Positions 50,552-62,462 of a stretch of 64,000 nucleotides of DNA are shown here, one piece after another (within the stretch, counting starts at the first letter, position 1; the number at the start of each line of letters is the position of its first letter). The notes under the pieces are model-generated. The model did not search any database. It was given only the letters and a program-made list of their open reading frames with translations, and was not told the DNA's origin. The translations under genes and the position numbers were made by a program. The stretch is from JBEKIK01 sp963845975 (GTDB lineage Bacteria > Planctomycetota > Planctomycetia > Pirellulales > Thermoguttaceae). The stretch is from contig CAWJUD010000002.1 of assembly GCA_963845975.1 (NCBI GenBank), forward strand, positions 124,001 to 188,000, read 5' to 3'.

Positions 50552-50785
50552 ATGCACACGATCAAAGGGATCTACGAAAACGGCCGGATAACATTGCCCG
50601 AGGGACAGTACCCGCCGGGACGCCGGGATGTCATTGTCTTATTTCCCGATGTAGACGGCCCTGCCGGAAAAGATCGAACCGCCGGCAAAAGATTCGTCCA
50701 AAAGTGGCAAGGAATCCTCAAGGGCTGCTATATCGATGACTGGAAAGATCGAAAAGCGGATGATCTTCAAAGGAAACCCCGGTGA
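50552..50785 (+). CDS. Antitoxin-like protein of a VapBC-type pair
   Basis: 77 residues. It starts 'IKGIYENGRITLPEG', the swapped-hairpin/AbrB-like opening of small antitoxins, and ends in a basic helical tail ('KWQGILKGCYIDDWKDRKADDLQRKPR') that should bind the toxin. It overlaps the PIN-domain gene by 4 bp (GTGA), the common antitoxin-toxin arrangement. Confidence 0.75.
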   Translation: MHTIKGIYENGRITLPEGQYPPGRRDVIVLFPDVDGPAGKDRTAGKRFVQKWQGILKGCYIDDWKDRKADDLQRKPR

Positions 50786-51201
50786 ATATCCTCCTCGATA
50801 CGAATGTTATCCTGGATATCGCTTTGGAACGGCAGCCATTTTGCCTGGCGGCGGCAAGGATTCTGGAAACCTCCGATTTCGACCGGCTGCATCTGTTCAT
50901 TTCGGCTTCGATGGCTACTGATGTTTTTTACGTGATCCGCAAGGAAAAAGGTAAAGATGTAGGATTGGCATTTCTCAAGGATCTTTTAAACGCCGTAGAC
51001 GTCTGTAAAGTCGACAAAGATATCCTATTCCTTGCCCTGGAATCGGACTTCGACGATTTCGAGGACGCCGTGCAACATTTTGCCGCGATAGATTCCGAAA
51101 TTGGATTCATCATCACGCGAAATAAAAAAGACTTCGCAGCTTCTTCTTTGAAGATTTTGGAACCCGAAGAATTCGTAGGTGAATACTTGTCGGTGTCCTA
51201 A
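50782..51201 (+). CDS. PIN-domain toxin (VapC-like ribonuclease)
   Basis: 139 residues starting at GTG. The PIN acidic residues are visible: Asp in 'LLDTNVILD', Glu in 'LESDFDDFEDAVQ' (with the second Asp cluster) and Asp in 'FIITRNKKDF'. The arrangement fits the PIN_3 subgroup of VapC-like RNases, which cleave RNA when freed from the antitoxin. Translation is coupled to the antitoxin gene. Confidence 0.85.
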   Translation: MNILLDTNVILDIALERQPFCLAAARILETSDFDRLHLFISASMATDVFYVIRKEKGKDVGLAFLKDLLNAVDVCKVDKDILFLALESDFDDFEDAVQHFAAIDSEIGFIITRNKKDFAASSLKILEPEEFVGEYLSVS

Positions 51202-51237
51202 AAAAGTGTGGTATTTTCATATCCCCACCTGCTATAC

Positions 51238-51891
51238 ATGATCATAACCATCGACGGCCCCGCCGGAGCGGGAAAAAGTTCGGTTGCCCGGGCGCTGGCC
51301 AGGAGGCTGGGATTTGCCTTCCTCGACACCGGCGCAATGTACCGCGCCGTGGCCCTGGCCGGAAAAAGAAAAGGACTGGATTGGGATCAGCCTGGCGACC
51401 TGGCCGACCTGGCCCGACGCATAGATCTAAGCCTGGAAGACGACCGCATCTATCTCGACGGCGAGGACGTGAGCGATGAAATCCGCACCTCGGCCGTGAC
51501 GGCCGTTACCCGATATGCCGCCGACAATCCGCAAGTACGCAGGCATCTGGTTCATTTGCAGCGGGCGGCGGCAACTGGAAAGAACATCGTCACTGAGGGC
51601 CGCGATCAGGGGACCCTGGCCTTTCCCAACGCCGAGTGTAAAATCTTCCTCACGGCCAGCCCTCAGGAGCGCGCCCAGCGCAGGCTCCGCGACCTTAAGG
51701 CCAAGGGCGAGCCGGTCAGCATCGAACAAGTCTTGGCCGCCCAAGCCCGCCGCGACGAGGAAGACTCCTCCCGGGCCCTGGGCCCCTTGGTTCCCGCCCC
51801 CGACGCCATACAAGTCTCGACCGACGGCCTTTCGCTCGATCAAGTGGTCGATATACTGGAAAAAATCGCCCGTCAAAAAGGAGCCATTTAA
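51238..51891 (+). CDS. cmk: Cytidylate kinase
   Basis: Phosphorylates CMP and dCMP. 217 residues from ATG 51238; ten earlier in-frame codons are not family-like. The P-loop is 'TIDGPAGAGKSSVARALA', 'FLDTGAMYRAVAL' binds CMP, and 'TEGRDQGTLAFPNAECKIFLTAS' and 'RDEEDSSRALGPLVPA' are family signatures; the usual GRDIGT is GRDQGT here. It is first in cmk-plsC-rpsA, an order shared with many bacteria. Confidence 0.95.
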   Translation: MIITIDGPAGAGKSSVARALARRLGFAFLDTGAMYRAVALAGKRKGLDWDQPGDLADLARRIDLSLEDDRIYLDGEDVSDEIRTSAVTAVTRYAADNPQVRRHLVHLQRAAATGKNIVTEGRDQGTLAFPNAECKIFLTASPQERAQRRLRDLKAKGEPVSIEQVLAAQARRDEEDSSRALGPLVPAPDAIQVSTDGLSLDQVVDILEKIARQKGAI

Positions 51892-51921
51892 TCTATCAAA
51901 CCTTTGTCTATCCCCCCAATC

Positions 51922-52050
51922 TTGAACCCTGAATTCTGAACCCTGAACCCTGAATTCTTAACCCCGTCTTGACACGCTCCCCGACCATGCTTCGCATGGC
52001 GCCCGGTCGCGGCTAAACTATTATTCTGAACCCTGAACCCTGCCCCCTGT
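51922..52050. repeat. Composite element: heptamer array, hairpin, heptamer array (intergenic copy)
   Basis: TGAACCC/TGAATTC units (51922-51965), hairpin region with CGACCATGC...GCATGGCGCCCGGTCG (about 51980-52012), more TGAACCC units (52024-52050). It is the inverse of the copy inside the GH38-like gene. Confidence 0.85.
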
Positions 52051-52059
52051 CTCCTGCCC

Positions 52060-52713
52060 ATGTCCCAACATTCATTGCCCAACCGCTTGTGGTATAACTT
52101 CCTGCGGATAATAGTGCAAATCACTGCGATATTGGCGTTTGGGGTTCGCCACTCGGGCCGGAAAAATATCCCCAGCCAAGGCGGCGTGCTCGTGGTGCCC
52201 AATCACCAGAGCCATTTAGATCCGCCCCTGGTCGGCATGGGCTGCCGGCGACACATGAATTATCTGGCCCGCGAAACCCTTTTCGACTTCGCCCCATTTG
52301 CCTGGCTTATAAGATCGATCAATGCCATCCCCATCGACCGCGAGGGAATTGGGATTGCCGGCATCAAGGAATCGCTCAGACGCCTGAAGCGGGGCGAGAT
52401 GGTCCTGATTTTTCCCGAGGGAACCCGCACACCCGACGGCCAAATAAAACAATTTCGACCCGGTTTTACCAGCCTGGCCGTCAGATCCCGCTCGGCCATC
52501 CTGCCCGTGGCCATCGCGGGCGCCTATCAATGTTGGCCCAAGAGCCGAACATTTCCCCGCCCCGGCAAAATCCGCGTCCATTATGGCCGGCCCATTTTAC
52601 CCCAAGAATACGAAGGCCTGAACGAACAAGAACTCATAACAATAGTGGAAAACCGCGTTCGCCAATGCCACGCTGAAGCTCTCAAGCATCTGGGAAAATC
52701 TTCTCCAGACTAA
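52060..52713 (+). CDS. plsC: 1-acyl-sn-glycerol-3-phosphate acyltransferase
   Basis: Makes phosphatidic acid from lysophosphatidic acid at the inner membrane. 217 residues. The catalytic motif is 'NHQSHLDPP' (His and Asp), the substrate motif is 'FPEGTRTPDG', and block III is around 'NAIPIDREG'. A hydrophobic N-terminal segment ('LRIIVQITAILAFGV') fits membrane attachment. It lies between cmk and rpsA, separated from cmk by a composite repeat. Confidence 0.93.
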   Translation: MSQHSLPNRLWYNFLRIIVQITAILAFGVRHSGRKNIPSQGGVLVVPNHQSHLDPPLVGMGCRRHMNYLARETLFDFAPFAWLIRSINAIPIDREGIGIAGIKESLRRLKRGEMVLIFPEGTRTPDGQIKQFRPGFTSLAVRSRSAILPVAIAGAYQCWPKSRTFPRPGKIRVHYGRPILPQEYEGLNEQELITIVENRVRQCHAEALKHLGKSSPD

Positions 52714-52876
52714 CGTCGAATGCCCGTTCACCCCCCTAATTATCGGGTGGGTCGATTCCTCGCCATTGTCTTTCCCCATCCACCCTGATATATTTGCAGG
52801 ATTATCCGCAAGTCGCTGTATCGGTCCCTTGAGTAGAGGGCCGGGCTGGCGGAAGAACCTCTAACCTATCGAGTGT

Positions 52877-54702
<1,826 letters not shown>

Positions 54703-54968
54703 AACTTGTTGTTGGGACGGCAATCGAACTGCCGCCCCAACGGGTTTACTCTATCTTCCCGAATTCCGCCCCTGCGGTTTCTGCCGGACGCGCCAATCTT
54801 GACGCCTCGGCCTTACCACCGCTTTTTATGGTTTTCACATACGTTACTAATGCAAATGGCGCAACTGTTTTTTGCGCTGTTTCCGGGCGTTGTCGGAGTT
54901 TTATGCACCGGGGTGGTCGGGCTGTGCGGGCTGGGTAAAATTCAGCCCGAAAATCTTGCGCCGTTTTT
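54703..54968. other. Intergenic region between rpsA and the S41 peptidase gene
   Basis: It starts with the degenerate 31-bp palindrome at 54711-54741 (GTTGGGACGGC... GCCGCCCCAAC). The rest has no supported gene on either strand. Confidence 0.45.
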
Positions 54969-54997
54969 TTGACTTGCCGGAAAAAATAAACTATGCT
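54969..54997 (+). promoter_or_regulatory. Sigma-70-type promoter of the S41 peptidase gene
   Basis: TTGACT (54969-54974), 17-base spacer, TATGCT (54992-54997), about 115 bases before the ATG. Confidence 0.65.
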
Positions 54998-55113
54998 TAA
55001 ACTGATCGGCGTTGTGTGCCCATGCCGGTCATTTTGTCGACAAACCACCCTCCCACGGCCACGCCGCCCACGAATAGGCGCCGGCAACGTTTCCTACTTC
55101 GACGGATCACATC

Positions 55114-56765
55114 ATGCGACGGATCAGCACCGGCCTTTTACGCGCGACTTTCACGGCCTTCGTCCTGTTGCTCGGCGCAACCGCGCTGGCGCAGTTGCCC
55201 ACGACGATTACCATTTCCAGCCGCACCCAAGAGGTCGACGACCTTTTGAAGCGCGGGCGGCAATTGGAATTGGAACGCCGCTGGGGCGACGCCCTGACCC
55301 ATTACGAAGAGGCCCTTCGCCAGTTCCCCGCCGACGGCGTGTTGCAGCGCCGTTTCGATACCGCCCGCCTGCATTACGATATCCAACGCCGCTCGCTCGA
55401 TCGCAGTTTCAGCGAAACGCTTACCCGGCTGCCCCTGGACCGGGCGTTGGATCTTTATGCCCAAGTATTATTGAAAATCGACTCGCATTACGTCGACACG
55501 CCCGACTGGAAAGAGCTCATCGAGCGCGGCACGAATAATTTGGAGATCGCCTTAAGCGAACCGGTTTTCCTGGAGCGTTACGTGCCCGAGTCATACCGCC
55601 CGGCGGCCCGCGGTTTCTGCGTCGACCTGAGGCCGGTACTCGCCGCTCGGCCGATCCGTACCCGCGAAGAGGCCTGCCAGGCCGTGTCCGTGGTCGCCGC
55701 GCTGGCCCAAAAGCGCCTGGCGGTTCCGCCCACCGTCGCGGCCCTGGAATATCTGTGTGGGGCTACCAACTCCCTGGACCAATACTCCTCCTTCCTCACC
55801 CCCGATCAATTAAATGAAGTCTATTCCCAAATCGAGGGCAACTTCGTCGGCTTGGGGATCGAGCTAAAGGTTCAGGCCAAAGCCCTGACTATCATCAGGG
55901 TGATTACAGGCAGCCCCGCCGAGCAAGCCGGCCTGCGCCGGGGGACCGCATCATCGCCGTCGACGGGCAAACAACATCCTCCATGTCCACCGATCAGGCC
56001 GCCAACTTGCTGCAAGGCGTCGAAGGAAGTTATGCGGCCTTGACTGTGGCGGGCGAGGACGGTCTGGAGCGGCAGATGAACGTTCGCCGGCGAAGGGTCG
56101 AGGTCCCCAGCGTCGACCAGTTGGGCGTGATCGACCGCGAAAACGGCATCGGCTATTTCAAGCTCAACTGCTTCCAAAAGACCACCGCCCGCGATCTGGA
56201 CGCCGCCTTGTGGAAACTCCAGCGCGACGGGATGCGAAGCCTGATCATCGATGTCCGCGGCAATCCGGGCGGGTTGCTCGTGGCCGCGGTCGAGGCGGTA
56301 AATCGCTTCGTCGACCACGGTGTGATCGTCACCACCCACGGCCGCAGCGCCCAGGAAGACAACACCTTTACCGCCCATGCCGAAGGGACCTGGCAAATTC
56401 CCCTGGTGGTCATCGTCGATCAGGACAGCGCAAGCGCGGCCGAAATTTTCGCCGGCGCCATTCACGATCTGCATCGGGGCGCCATTGTAGGCGTGCGGAC
56501 CTACGGCAAAGGTTCGGTCCAGGGCATCTTCCCGCTGGAAGGCACGACTGCCGGCATCCGCTTGACCACGGCCAAGTTTTATTCGCCCTCCGGCCGCCCC
56601 TATAGCCAGGTCGGCGTCGAGCCCGACTTCCCCGTCCGGCAAACGGCAAAGCCCATCAACGGCCAATTGATCTCCCCTGCCGGCCAAACCGACGCCATGT
56701 TGACCGCCGCTTTGGAACTCGCCCGCGGCGGATCGCAAACGCTCCAAGCCCGCAATCCGCGATAA
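55114..56765 (+). CDS. S41 family carboxy-terminal processing peptidase (frame break near 55940)
   Basis: About 550 residues. A signal peptide ('TFTAFVLLLGATALAQLP') is followed by a TPR-like pair and helices (about 40-200). The PDZ domain has 'GLGIELKVQAKALTIIRVI' and 'SPAEQAGLRRGDRIIAVDG'. The S41 core has the catalytic serine in 'DQDSASAAEIFAGA' and the lysine in 'RTYGKGSVQG'. One G is missing in the GGGGG near 55938-55943; six G restore 'RRGDRIIAVDGQ'. CtpA-like proteases trim or degrade envelope proteins. The TPR-containing N-terminus is longer than in typical CtpA. Confidence 0.88.
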
Positions 56766-56884
56766 TCCCCTCATCCGTCGGAATAAAGAAGGCGGCTGTG
56801 CATCCGGCTCATTTTTATTTACAAAGCTCAGAAACAGGCCTTAATACAGGGATGATCTCCATGTTCTGAACCCTGAAAACTTTT

Positions 56885-58048
56885 TTAACGAATCCGCGTT
56901 TCCAGCGAAGATATGTGCCGGGCGGTGATATGCTGCGCCCGTTGTTCGGGCATGTACCCGCGGGTGCCGGTTATGCCCACCTGCCGGCCCACGTAATTCT
57001 GCAAATTCACGCCCGGGGCAGGCGTGACGTAATACCGCACGTTGCCGGCCTCATCGACCAGGGCGTAGCGCGGCGCGCCGACTTTCGGTGAAAAGACCTG
57101 CTGCAACTGGCCCACGCCGTCGAATTGCCCGTCCGGATCGGCCATGGCCGCCGCCTTTTCCATGGTCCGTTGCAGCCCGGCCAGAAAACGGTTCGATACC
57201 GCGTTCTGCTCGCGCATGGCCGAAATCGAATCGTATCGCTGCTTGATGTCTTCAAATCGGGCGATTTTGTTTAATAGCAACCGCGCCTTGCCGCGATCCG
57301 CCGCCGTATCTGCCCGATCCAACAGCGATTCCCCGCGAATCCGCATGGCATCGAACGACCAGACTGTCGGCTCTTCGACCACCATCATCGACAATTCCAG
57401 ATCGATCCGGTCCAATTCGGCTTGCAACTGCTGGGACGAAATTTTTTCGTCCCCGCCCGAAGGACGCGGATCGGATTGCTCATCCAGCCGATCGCGCGAT
57501 GAATCTTCTCCCAGGGCGGAATCGGCCGATCGGGTGCTGCGCAAACCCTCGCGCGGCCTTTCCTTGCTGAGATACTTTTCCGAAATCCAGCGGAATTCGC
57601 CCGAAGGCGGCGCGATCTTGTACCAGACCTGCGATTTGCCGCCGGGCGCCTCTTTCGAGTCCAGAATTTCCACCGCCTCGCCCTTGCGCATCCGCACTTG
57701 GATCACGTCGCGCACGTTGCTCAAGCTGCTGCCCACGCGGGAGGCGGCGTCGTCTTCCTTGATAACTGCCAGGTTCCCGTCCTGAAATTTCAGCACCCGA
57801 CCAGAGACCCAGGAAAAACTCCCTTCCGGCGGCCTGATTGCGCACCAGCCCCCGGCATCGCGGCGATACACCTCGACCGTCTCGCCCTTTTGCAGTTTGT
57901 CGGTGGGATAAAAGTCCGCTCCCGGCCCGGAGCGCACCTCCACGTCATCGGCCGTGACATAGGCCTTAAACGGAAATGCCTGCTCCCCTAATGCCGTTGA
58001 CGCGGCGAGCATTATTAATCCAACAAAAACAACTAGCAACCGTGGCAT
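56885..58048 (-). CDS. Exported protein with two bacterial SH3 domains
   Basis: 387 residues from ATG 58048, which has GGGAGG upstream; 14 earlier codons are open. A signal peptide ('RLLVVFVGLIMLAASTALG') leads to two SH3b domains: about 26-90 ('AYVTADDVEVRSGPGADFYPTDKLQKGE') and about 95-165 ('VGSSLSNVRDVIQVRMRKGE'). A helical region follows (about 190-290), then a C-terminal beta domain with 'YALVDEAGNVRYYVTPAPGVNLQNYVGRQVGI'-type sequence, which may be an OB-like fold. It probably binds cell-wall or surface polymer; the exact function is unknown. Confidence 0.75.
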   Translation of the reverse strand: MPRLLVVFVGLIMLAASTALGEQAFPFKAYVTADDVEVRSGPGADFYPTDKLQKGETVEVYRRDAGGWCAIRPPEGSFSWVSGRVLKFQDGNLAVIKEDDAASRVGSSLSNVRDVIQVRMRKGEAVEILDSKEAPGGKSQVWYKIAPPSGEFRWISEKYLSKERPREGLRSTRSADSALGEDSSRDRLDEQSDPRPSGGDEKISSQQLQAELDRIDLELSMMVVEEPTVWSFDAMRIRGESLLDRADTAADRGKARLLLNKIARFEDIKQRYDSISAMREQNAVSNRFLAGLQRTMEKAAAMADPDGQFDGVGQLQQVFSPKVGAPRYALVDEAGNVRYYVTPAPGVNLQNYVGRQVGITGTRGYMPEQRAQHITARHISSLETRIR

Positions 58049-58277
58049 GGCAATGCCTCCCGGCAATGAAATTGTGTACGAAAAATCCATTTAGCCCCCG
58101 ATGAACACACCGGGTGTTTGTGACACAATCAATTGAAAATTTGGACAAGATTTCACTTGAAGATAATCATAGACCGCAAACTTGTAGCGAAATCCCCCCG
58201 GCAATACAAGGTCAATTGATCCGCTTTCTCCGTTTGCCGTTATGGCTGGTAATGGGTAGAATCGGGCTTTTTCAGCC

Positions 58278-58304
58278 GTAGGACGGTTTTGAAAACCGTC
58301 CTAC
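58278..58304. repeat. Perfect 13-bp-arm palindrome before leuS
   Basis: GTAGGACGGTTTT, one G, AAAACCGTCCTAC. It lies 27 bases before the leuS start, so it is inside any leader RNA and could affect translation, or could simply be a dispersed repeat. Confidence 0.8.
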
Positions 58305-58331
58305 CTAAGTAATTTCCCTGCGGAGTGTGCC

Positions 58332-61227
58332 ATGCCTCGTTACAATCCGGCCGTTATCGAACCCAATTGGCAGCAGTTTTGGGAAGAAAATCGCACATTT
58401 AGTGCACCTAAATTGCCCAAAGGCCGCAAATTATATGTCCTGGATATGTTCCCTTACCCCAGCGGCGACGGACTCCATGTGGGACATCCTGAAGGATATA
58501 CCGCCACCGACATCGTCTGCCGCTACAATCGCATGCAAGGCACGAACGTAATGCACCCCATGGGCTGGGACGCCTTTGGCCTGCCCGCCGAACAGCACGC
58601 CAAAAAAACCGGCGCCCATCCCCGTGAAACTACTGAGAAAAACATCGACAACTTCCGCCGCCAATTGAAGATGCTCGGTTTCTCCTACGATTGGGATCGT
58701 GAACTGGCCACTACCGACTTGGAATATTTCCGCTGGACGCAATTTATTTTCCTGGTGCTTTTCGACACCTGGTTCGACGAATCCCGCCAGCGCGGCCGGC
58801 CCATTGCCGACTTGCCCATCCCCGCCGATATCGCCGACGAAGGCGAAGACGCCGTGGCCCGATATCGCGACGAACACCGCCTGGCCTATCAACTCGAAGC
58901 CCCGGTGAACTGGTGCCCGGCCCTGGGCACGGTTTTGGCCAACGAGGAGGTAGTCGGCGGCGTAAGCGAGCGCGGCGGGCATCCGGTCGTCCGCATCCCG
59001 CTTCGCCAATGGATGCTCCGCATCACTGCCTATGCCGACCGTTTGGAAAAAGACCTCGACGCGCTCGATTGGCCCGAGAGCATCAAACTATTGCAGCGCA
59101 ACTGGATCGGCCGCAGCACCGGGGCGGAAGTCGACTTTTTTATCGGCATTATTACCGATGAAGAAGGAAAACCTTCGCCCAAGGAATACGAAGGCTGGCT
59201 TGTCGATCGCCGCTACGGCGGCTGGCCCAAAAAGCCCGACGAGGAAGTCCTTCGCATCTACACTACCCGGCCCGACACGCTTTTCGGCGCCACCTACATG
59301 GTCATCTCGCCCGAGCATCCGTATGTCGAGCGCCTGACCAAGCCCGAACAAGCCGCCGTTGTCCGCGAATACTGCGAGCAATCGGCCCGCAAAAGCGATC
59401 TGGACCGCACCGACCTGGCCAAGGAAAAAACCGGCGTGTTTACCGGCTCTTATGCCATCAATCCGGTCAACGGCGAGGCGATTCCCATCTGGGTGGCCGA
59501 TTATGTGCTGATAAGCTACGGCACCGGGGCGATCATGGGCGTGCCGGCCCACGACACCCGCGATTTCGAATTCGCCCAAAAGTTCGATCTTCCCATTGTC
59601 GCCGTAGTCGATCCGGGGGACTGTCCCGATTTTCGCGCAGCGAAAATGGGACTGTCCCCTTCTGCGCGACGATCTCTTGGCCGGGCGCGTGGCCTTCATC
59701 GCCGACGGCACGGCCATCAATTCCGGCCCTTACAACGGCCTTTCCACCCCGGAATTCAAAAAGAAAATCGCCGAAGACCTGGCCGAAAAAGGTCTTGGCC
59801 GTAGCGCGGTCAATTACAAATTCCGCGATTGGCTGTTCAGCCGGCAACATTTCTGGGGCGAGCCGTTTCCTATCCTGCACGAATTGAACAAAAGCGGCGA
59901 ACCTACCGGGTGCATCCGGGCACTTCGGCCCGAAAATCTGCCCTTGGATCTGCCGGCCAAAATGACCTTCGATGCCGAACACGACAAACCCGAGCCGCCG
60001 CTGGACAAAGCCCCGGACGATTGGCTCTACGTCACCATCGGTGGCAAGCGCTACAAACGCGAAACCAACACCATGCCGCAATGGGCCGGCTCATGCTGGT
60101 ACTATTTGCGCTTCCTCGATCCGAAAAACCACAAGGCCTTGGTCGATCCGGCGATCGAAAAGGCCTGGATGCCGGTAGATCTTTACGTCGGCGGGGCCGA
60201 ACATGCGGTGTTGCACCTGCTCTACGCCCGATTCTGGCACAAAGTGCTTTTCGACCGCGGCTACACCAGCGTGCCCGAACCGTTCCAAAAACTGGTCAAC
60301 CAGGGAATGATCCTCGGCGAAATGGAATTTACCGGGTATCAAACCGAATCGGGCCAGTGGATCAGCGCAACCGAGGTTGCAGACGATGCCGAAGGAAATC
60401 CCATTGTTAAAAATTCTGGACAGTCGATAAATGCAATCAAAGTCGCCGCCGAGCAGGTCGAAAAACAAGGCGAGACATTCGTGCTTAAGGCTGATGCAAA
60501 AATCCGCATCGACAGCCGGGCGTACAAAATGTCGAAAAGCCGCGGCAACGTGGTCAATCCCGACCAGGTTGTGGCCGAATACGGCGCCGACGCCTTGCGC
60601 CTTTACGAGATGTTCATGGGCCCGCTGGAGGCCGTTAAACCCTGGAGCATGGACGGCGTTAGCGGCGTGCGTAACTTTTTGGATCGCGTCTGGCGCCTAA
60701 TCATCGATGACCGCGCGGAAACCATGCAACTAAATCCGGCCGTGCAACAAGCCGCGCCCACGACCGAGCAAAACCGCATGCTGCACAAGACCGTCAAGGT
60801 CGTGACCAACGACATAGAGCAGATGTCTTTCAACACGGCCATCGCCCGGATGATGGAATTCACGAATTTCTTCTTCAAGGAAGAAATCCGACCGCGCGAG
60901 GCGATGCAAAAGTTCGTGCTCCTGCTGTCGCCCTTCGCCCCGCACCTGGCCGAGGAGCTTTGGCAGGCCCTGGGCAATGCGAAAACCCTGGCCTACGAGC
61001 CCTGGCCCGCGTACGACGAGGCCATGCTCAAGCAGGACACAATCGAAATCCCCGTGCAAGTCAACGGCAAGCTCCGCGGCCGCATCCAAGCCCCGTCAGA
61101 CGCCGACAACGCTACATTGGAGTCACTTGCCCGCGCGGACGCCAAAGTCGCCGAGCATCTATCCGGCAAAAAAGTCATCAAAGTGATCATTGTCCCAGGT
61201 AAGATGATAAATTTTGTGGTAAAATAG
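58332..61227 (+). CDS. leuS: Leucyl-tRNA synthetase with a palindromic insertion and frame break near 59615-59660
   Basis: Charges tRNA-Leu, about 964 residues. HIGH is HVGH in 'PSGDGLHVGHPEGYTATD'. The editing domain includes 'IYTTRPDTLFGATYMVISPEHP', and KMSKS is 'YKMSKSRGNVV'. A 45-bp palindrome (59615-59659) lies where the chain reads 'VVDPGDCPDFRAAKMGLSP'. After it the frame shifts, and the true continuation is 'LLRDDLLAGRVAFIADGTAINSG'. Removing one base from the G or C runs of the palindrome restores the frame. The insertion lies in the long loop of the editing region. The start has CGGAG eight bases upstream. A functional gene is expected. Confidence 0.92.
59615..59659. repeat. 45-bp palindromic element inside leuS
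   Basis: Outer arms GGGGGACTGTCCC and GGGACTGTCCCC (each also self-complementary, GGGACTGTCCC) enclose inner arms ATTTTCGC and GCGAAAAT around GCA. The length is a multiple of three, so the insertion itself need not have broken the frame. Confidence 0.85.
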
Positions 61228-61262
61228 GACATATCATTCACCCACAAAAGCGTAAGATAGAT

Positions 61263-62462
61263 ATGAACGATCAAGAATTGGAAAACTTGTTGGACGATTT
61301 TGAGTCCGATCGTGTAGAGAGAACATCCTCTCATAGAGATCACGACAAAATATGTCAAGCCATTTGCGCATTTTCCAATGATCTTCCCAACCATCAATTG
61401 CCGGGAATTATCTTTATTGGCGCGAATGACGATAGTTCCTGCTCCGGATTGAATATTACTGACCAGCTATTACAACTTCCCGGCAACCTTCGTGATTCCG
61501 GGAATATTCTTCCCATTCCCTCTCTTGCTGTTGCTAAAAGAACGCTCAAAGGCGGAGAGATGATCGTTATTACCGTGCATCCCTCCCAAGCTCCCCCCGT
61601 ACGATATAAAGGTACTATTTGGATACGGATTGGGCCACGGCGCGGCATTGCAAGTCGCGATGACGAAATTCGATTAAATGAAAAACGTCGATTCAAGGAT
61701 TTACCTTATGATTTACATGCCGTAACATCGGCTTCTTTATCCGATCTCGATTTGGAATTATTTCGTCGAGTTTATTTGCCGAATGCTATAGCACCGGAAA
61801 TTTTAGAGGCAAACTATCGCACCATCGAGCAGCAGTTGATGTCTTTGCGGTTTACAAATACCAATCCCCCAATTATGCCGACAGTCACGGGCATACTTGT
61901 GATTGGAAAGTCCCAGACCGACTACATTCCTGGAGCTTATATTCAATTCCTTCGAATTGACGGTCCCAATCTGACGGACCCCATAAAAAACCATCGAACG
62001 TTGTATGGACCATTGTTGGATGTTCTTCCAGAAATCGATGACCTTTTATCCGTAAATATCAACACAGCTATTGAAATTACAGAGGAGAGTCAAGATCGTC
62101 AGCACTCCGACTATCCGATGCTCGCACTTCAACAACTGGTTCGGAACGCGATTATGCATCGCAATTACGAATCCTCTAATGCACCGGTGCGAATTTACTG
62201 GTTTTGCGATCGGATCGAAATTCAAAATCCCGGCGGGCCTTTCGGTCAAGTAACCAAAGAGAATTTTGGGCAACCCGGAATTACAGATTATCGTAATCCT
62301 CACTTAGCTGAAGCTATGAAGAACATGGGGTACGTTCAAAGATTTGGTTTTGGGATTGAAAGTGCCCGAAAGGCTCTGAAGGAAAACGGAAATCCCAAAT
62401 TGACGTTCGAAATCCCGGATGAAGCCAATTATGTGCTTTTTATCGTAAGGAGCAGGAAATGA
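61263..62462 (+). CDS. AlbA_2/Schlafen-type putative ATP-dependent regulator with GHKL-like C-terminus
   Basis: 399 residues. The N-terminal part (about 10-150) resembles the AlbA_2 (Schlafen AAA_4) domain: 'DRVERTSS' near the start, 'LPGIIFIGANDD' and 'GTIWIRIGPRRG'. The C-terminal part (about 280-399) resembles the HATPase_c_4-type domain of these proteins: 'ALQQLVRNAIMHRNYESSNAPVRIYWF', 'DRIEIQNPGG', 'NPHLAEAMKNMGYVQRFGFGI'. Such proteins occur as transcription regulators and in mobile or defence loci. The DNA is more AT-rich than upstream. It overlaps the ParA-type gene by 4 bp. Confidence 0.85.
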   Translation: MNDQELENLLDDFESDRVERTSSHRDHDKICQAICAFSNDLPNHQLPGIIFIGANDDSSCSGLNITDQLLQLPGNLRDSGNILPIPSLAVAKRTLKGGEMIVITVHPSQAPPVRYKGTIWIRIGPRRGIASRDDEIRLNEKRRFKDLPYDLHAVTSASLSDLDLELFRRVYLPNAIAPEILEANYRTIEQQLMSLRFTNTNPPIMPTVTGILVIGKSQTDYIPGAYIQFLRIDGPNLTDPIKNHRTLYGPLLDVLPEIDDLLSVNINTAIEITEESQDRQHSDYPMLALQQLVRNAIMHRNYESSNAPVRIYWFCDRIEIQNPGGPFGQVTKENFGQPGITDYRNPHLAEAMKNMGYVQRFGFGIESARKALKENGNPKLTFEIPDEANYVLFIVRSRK

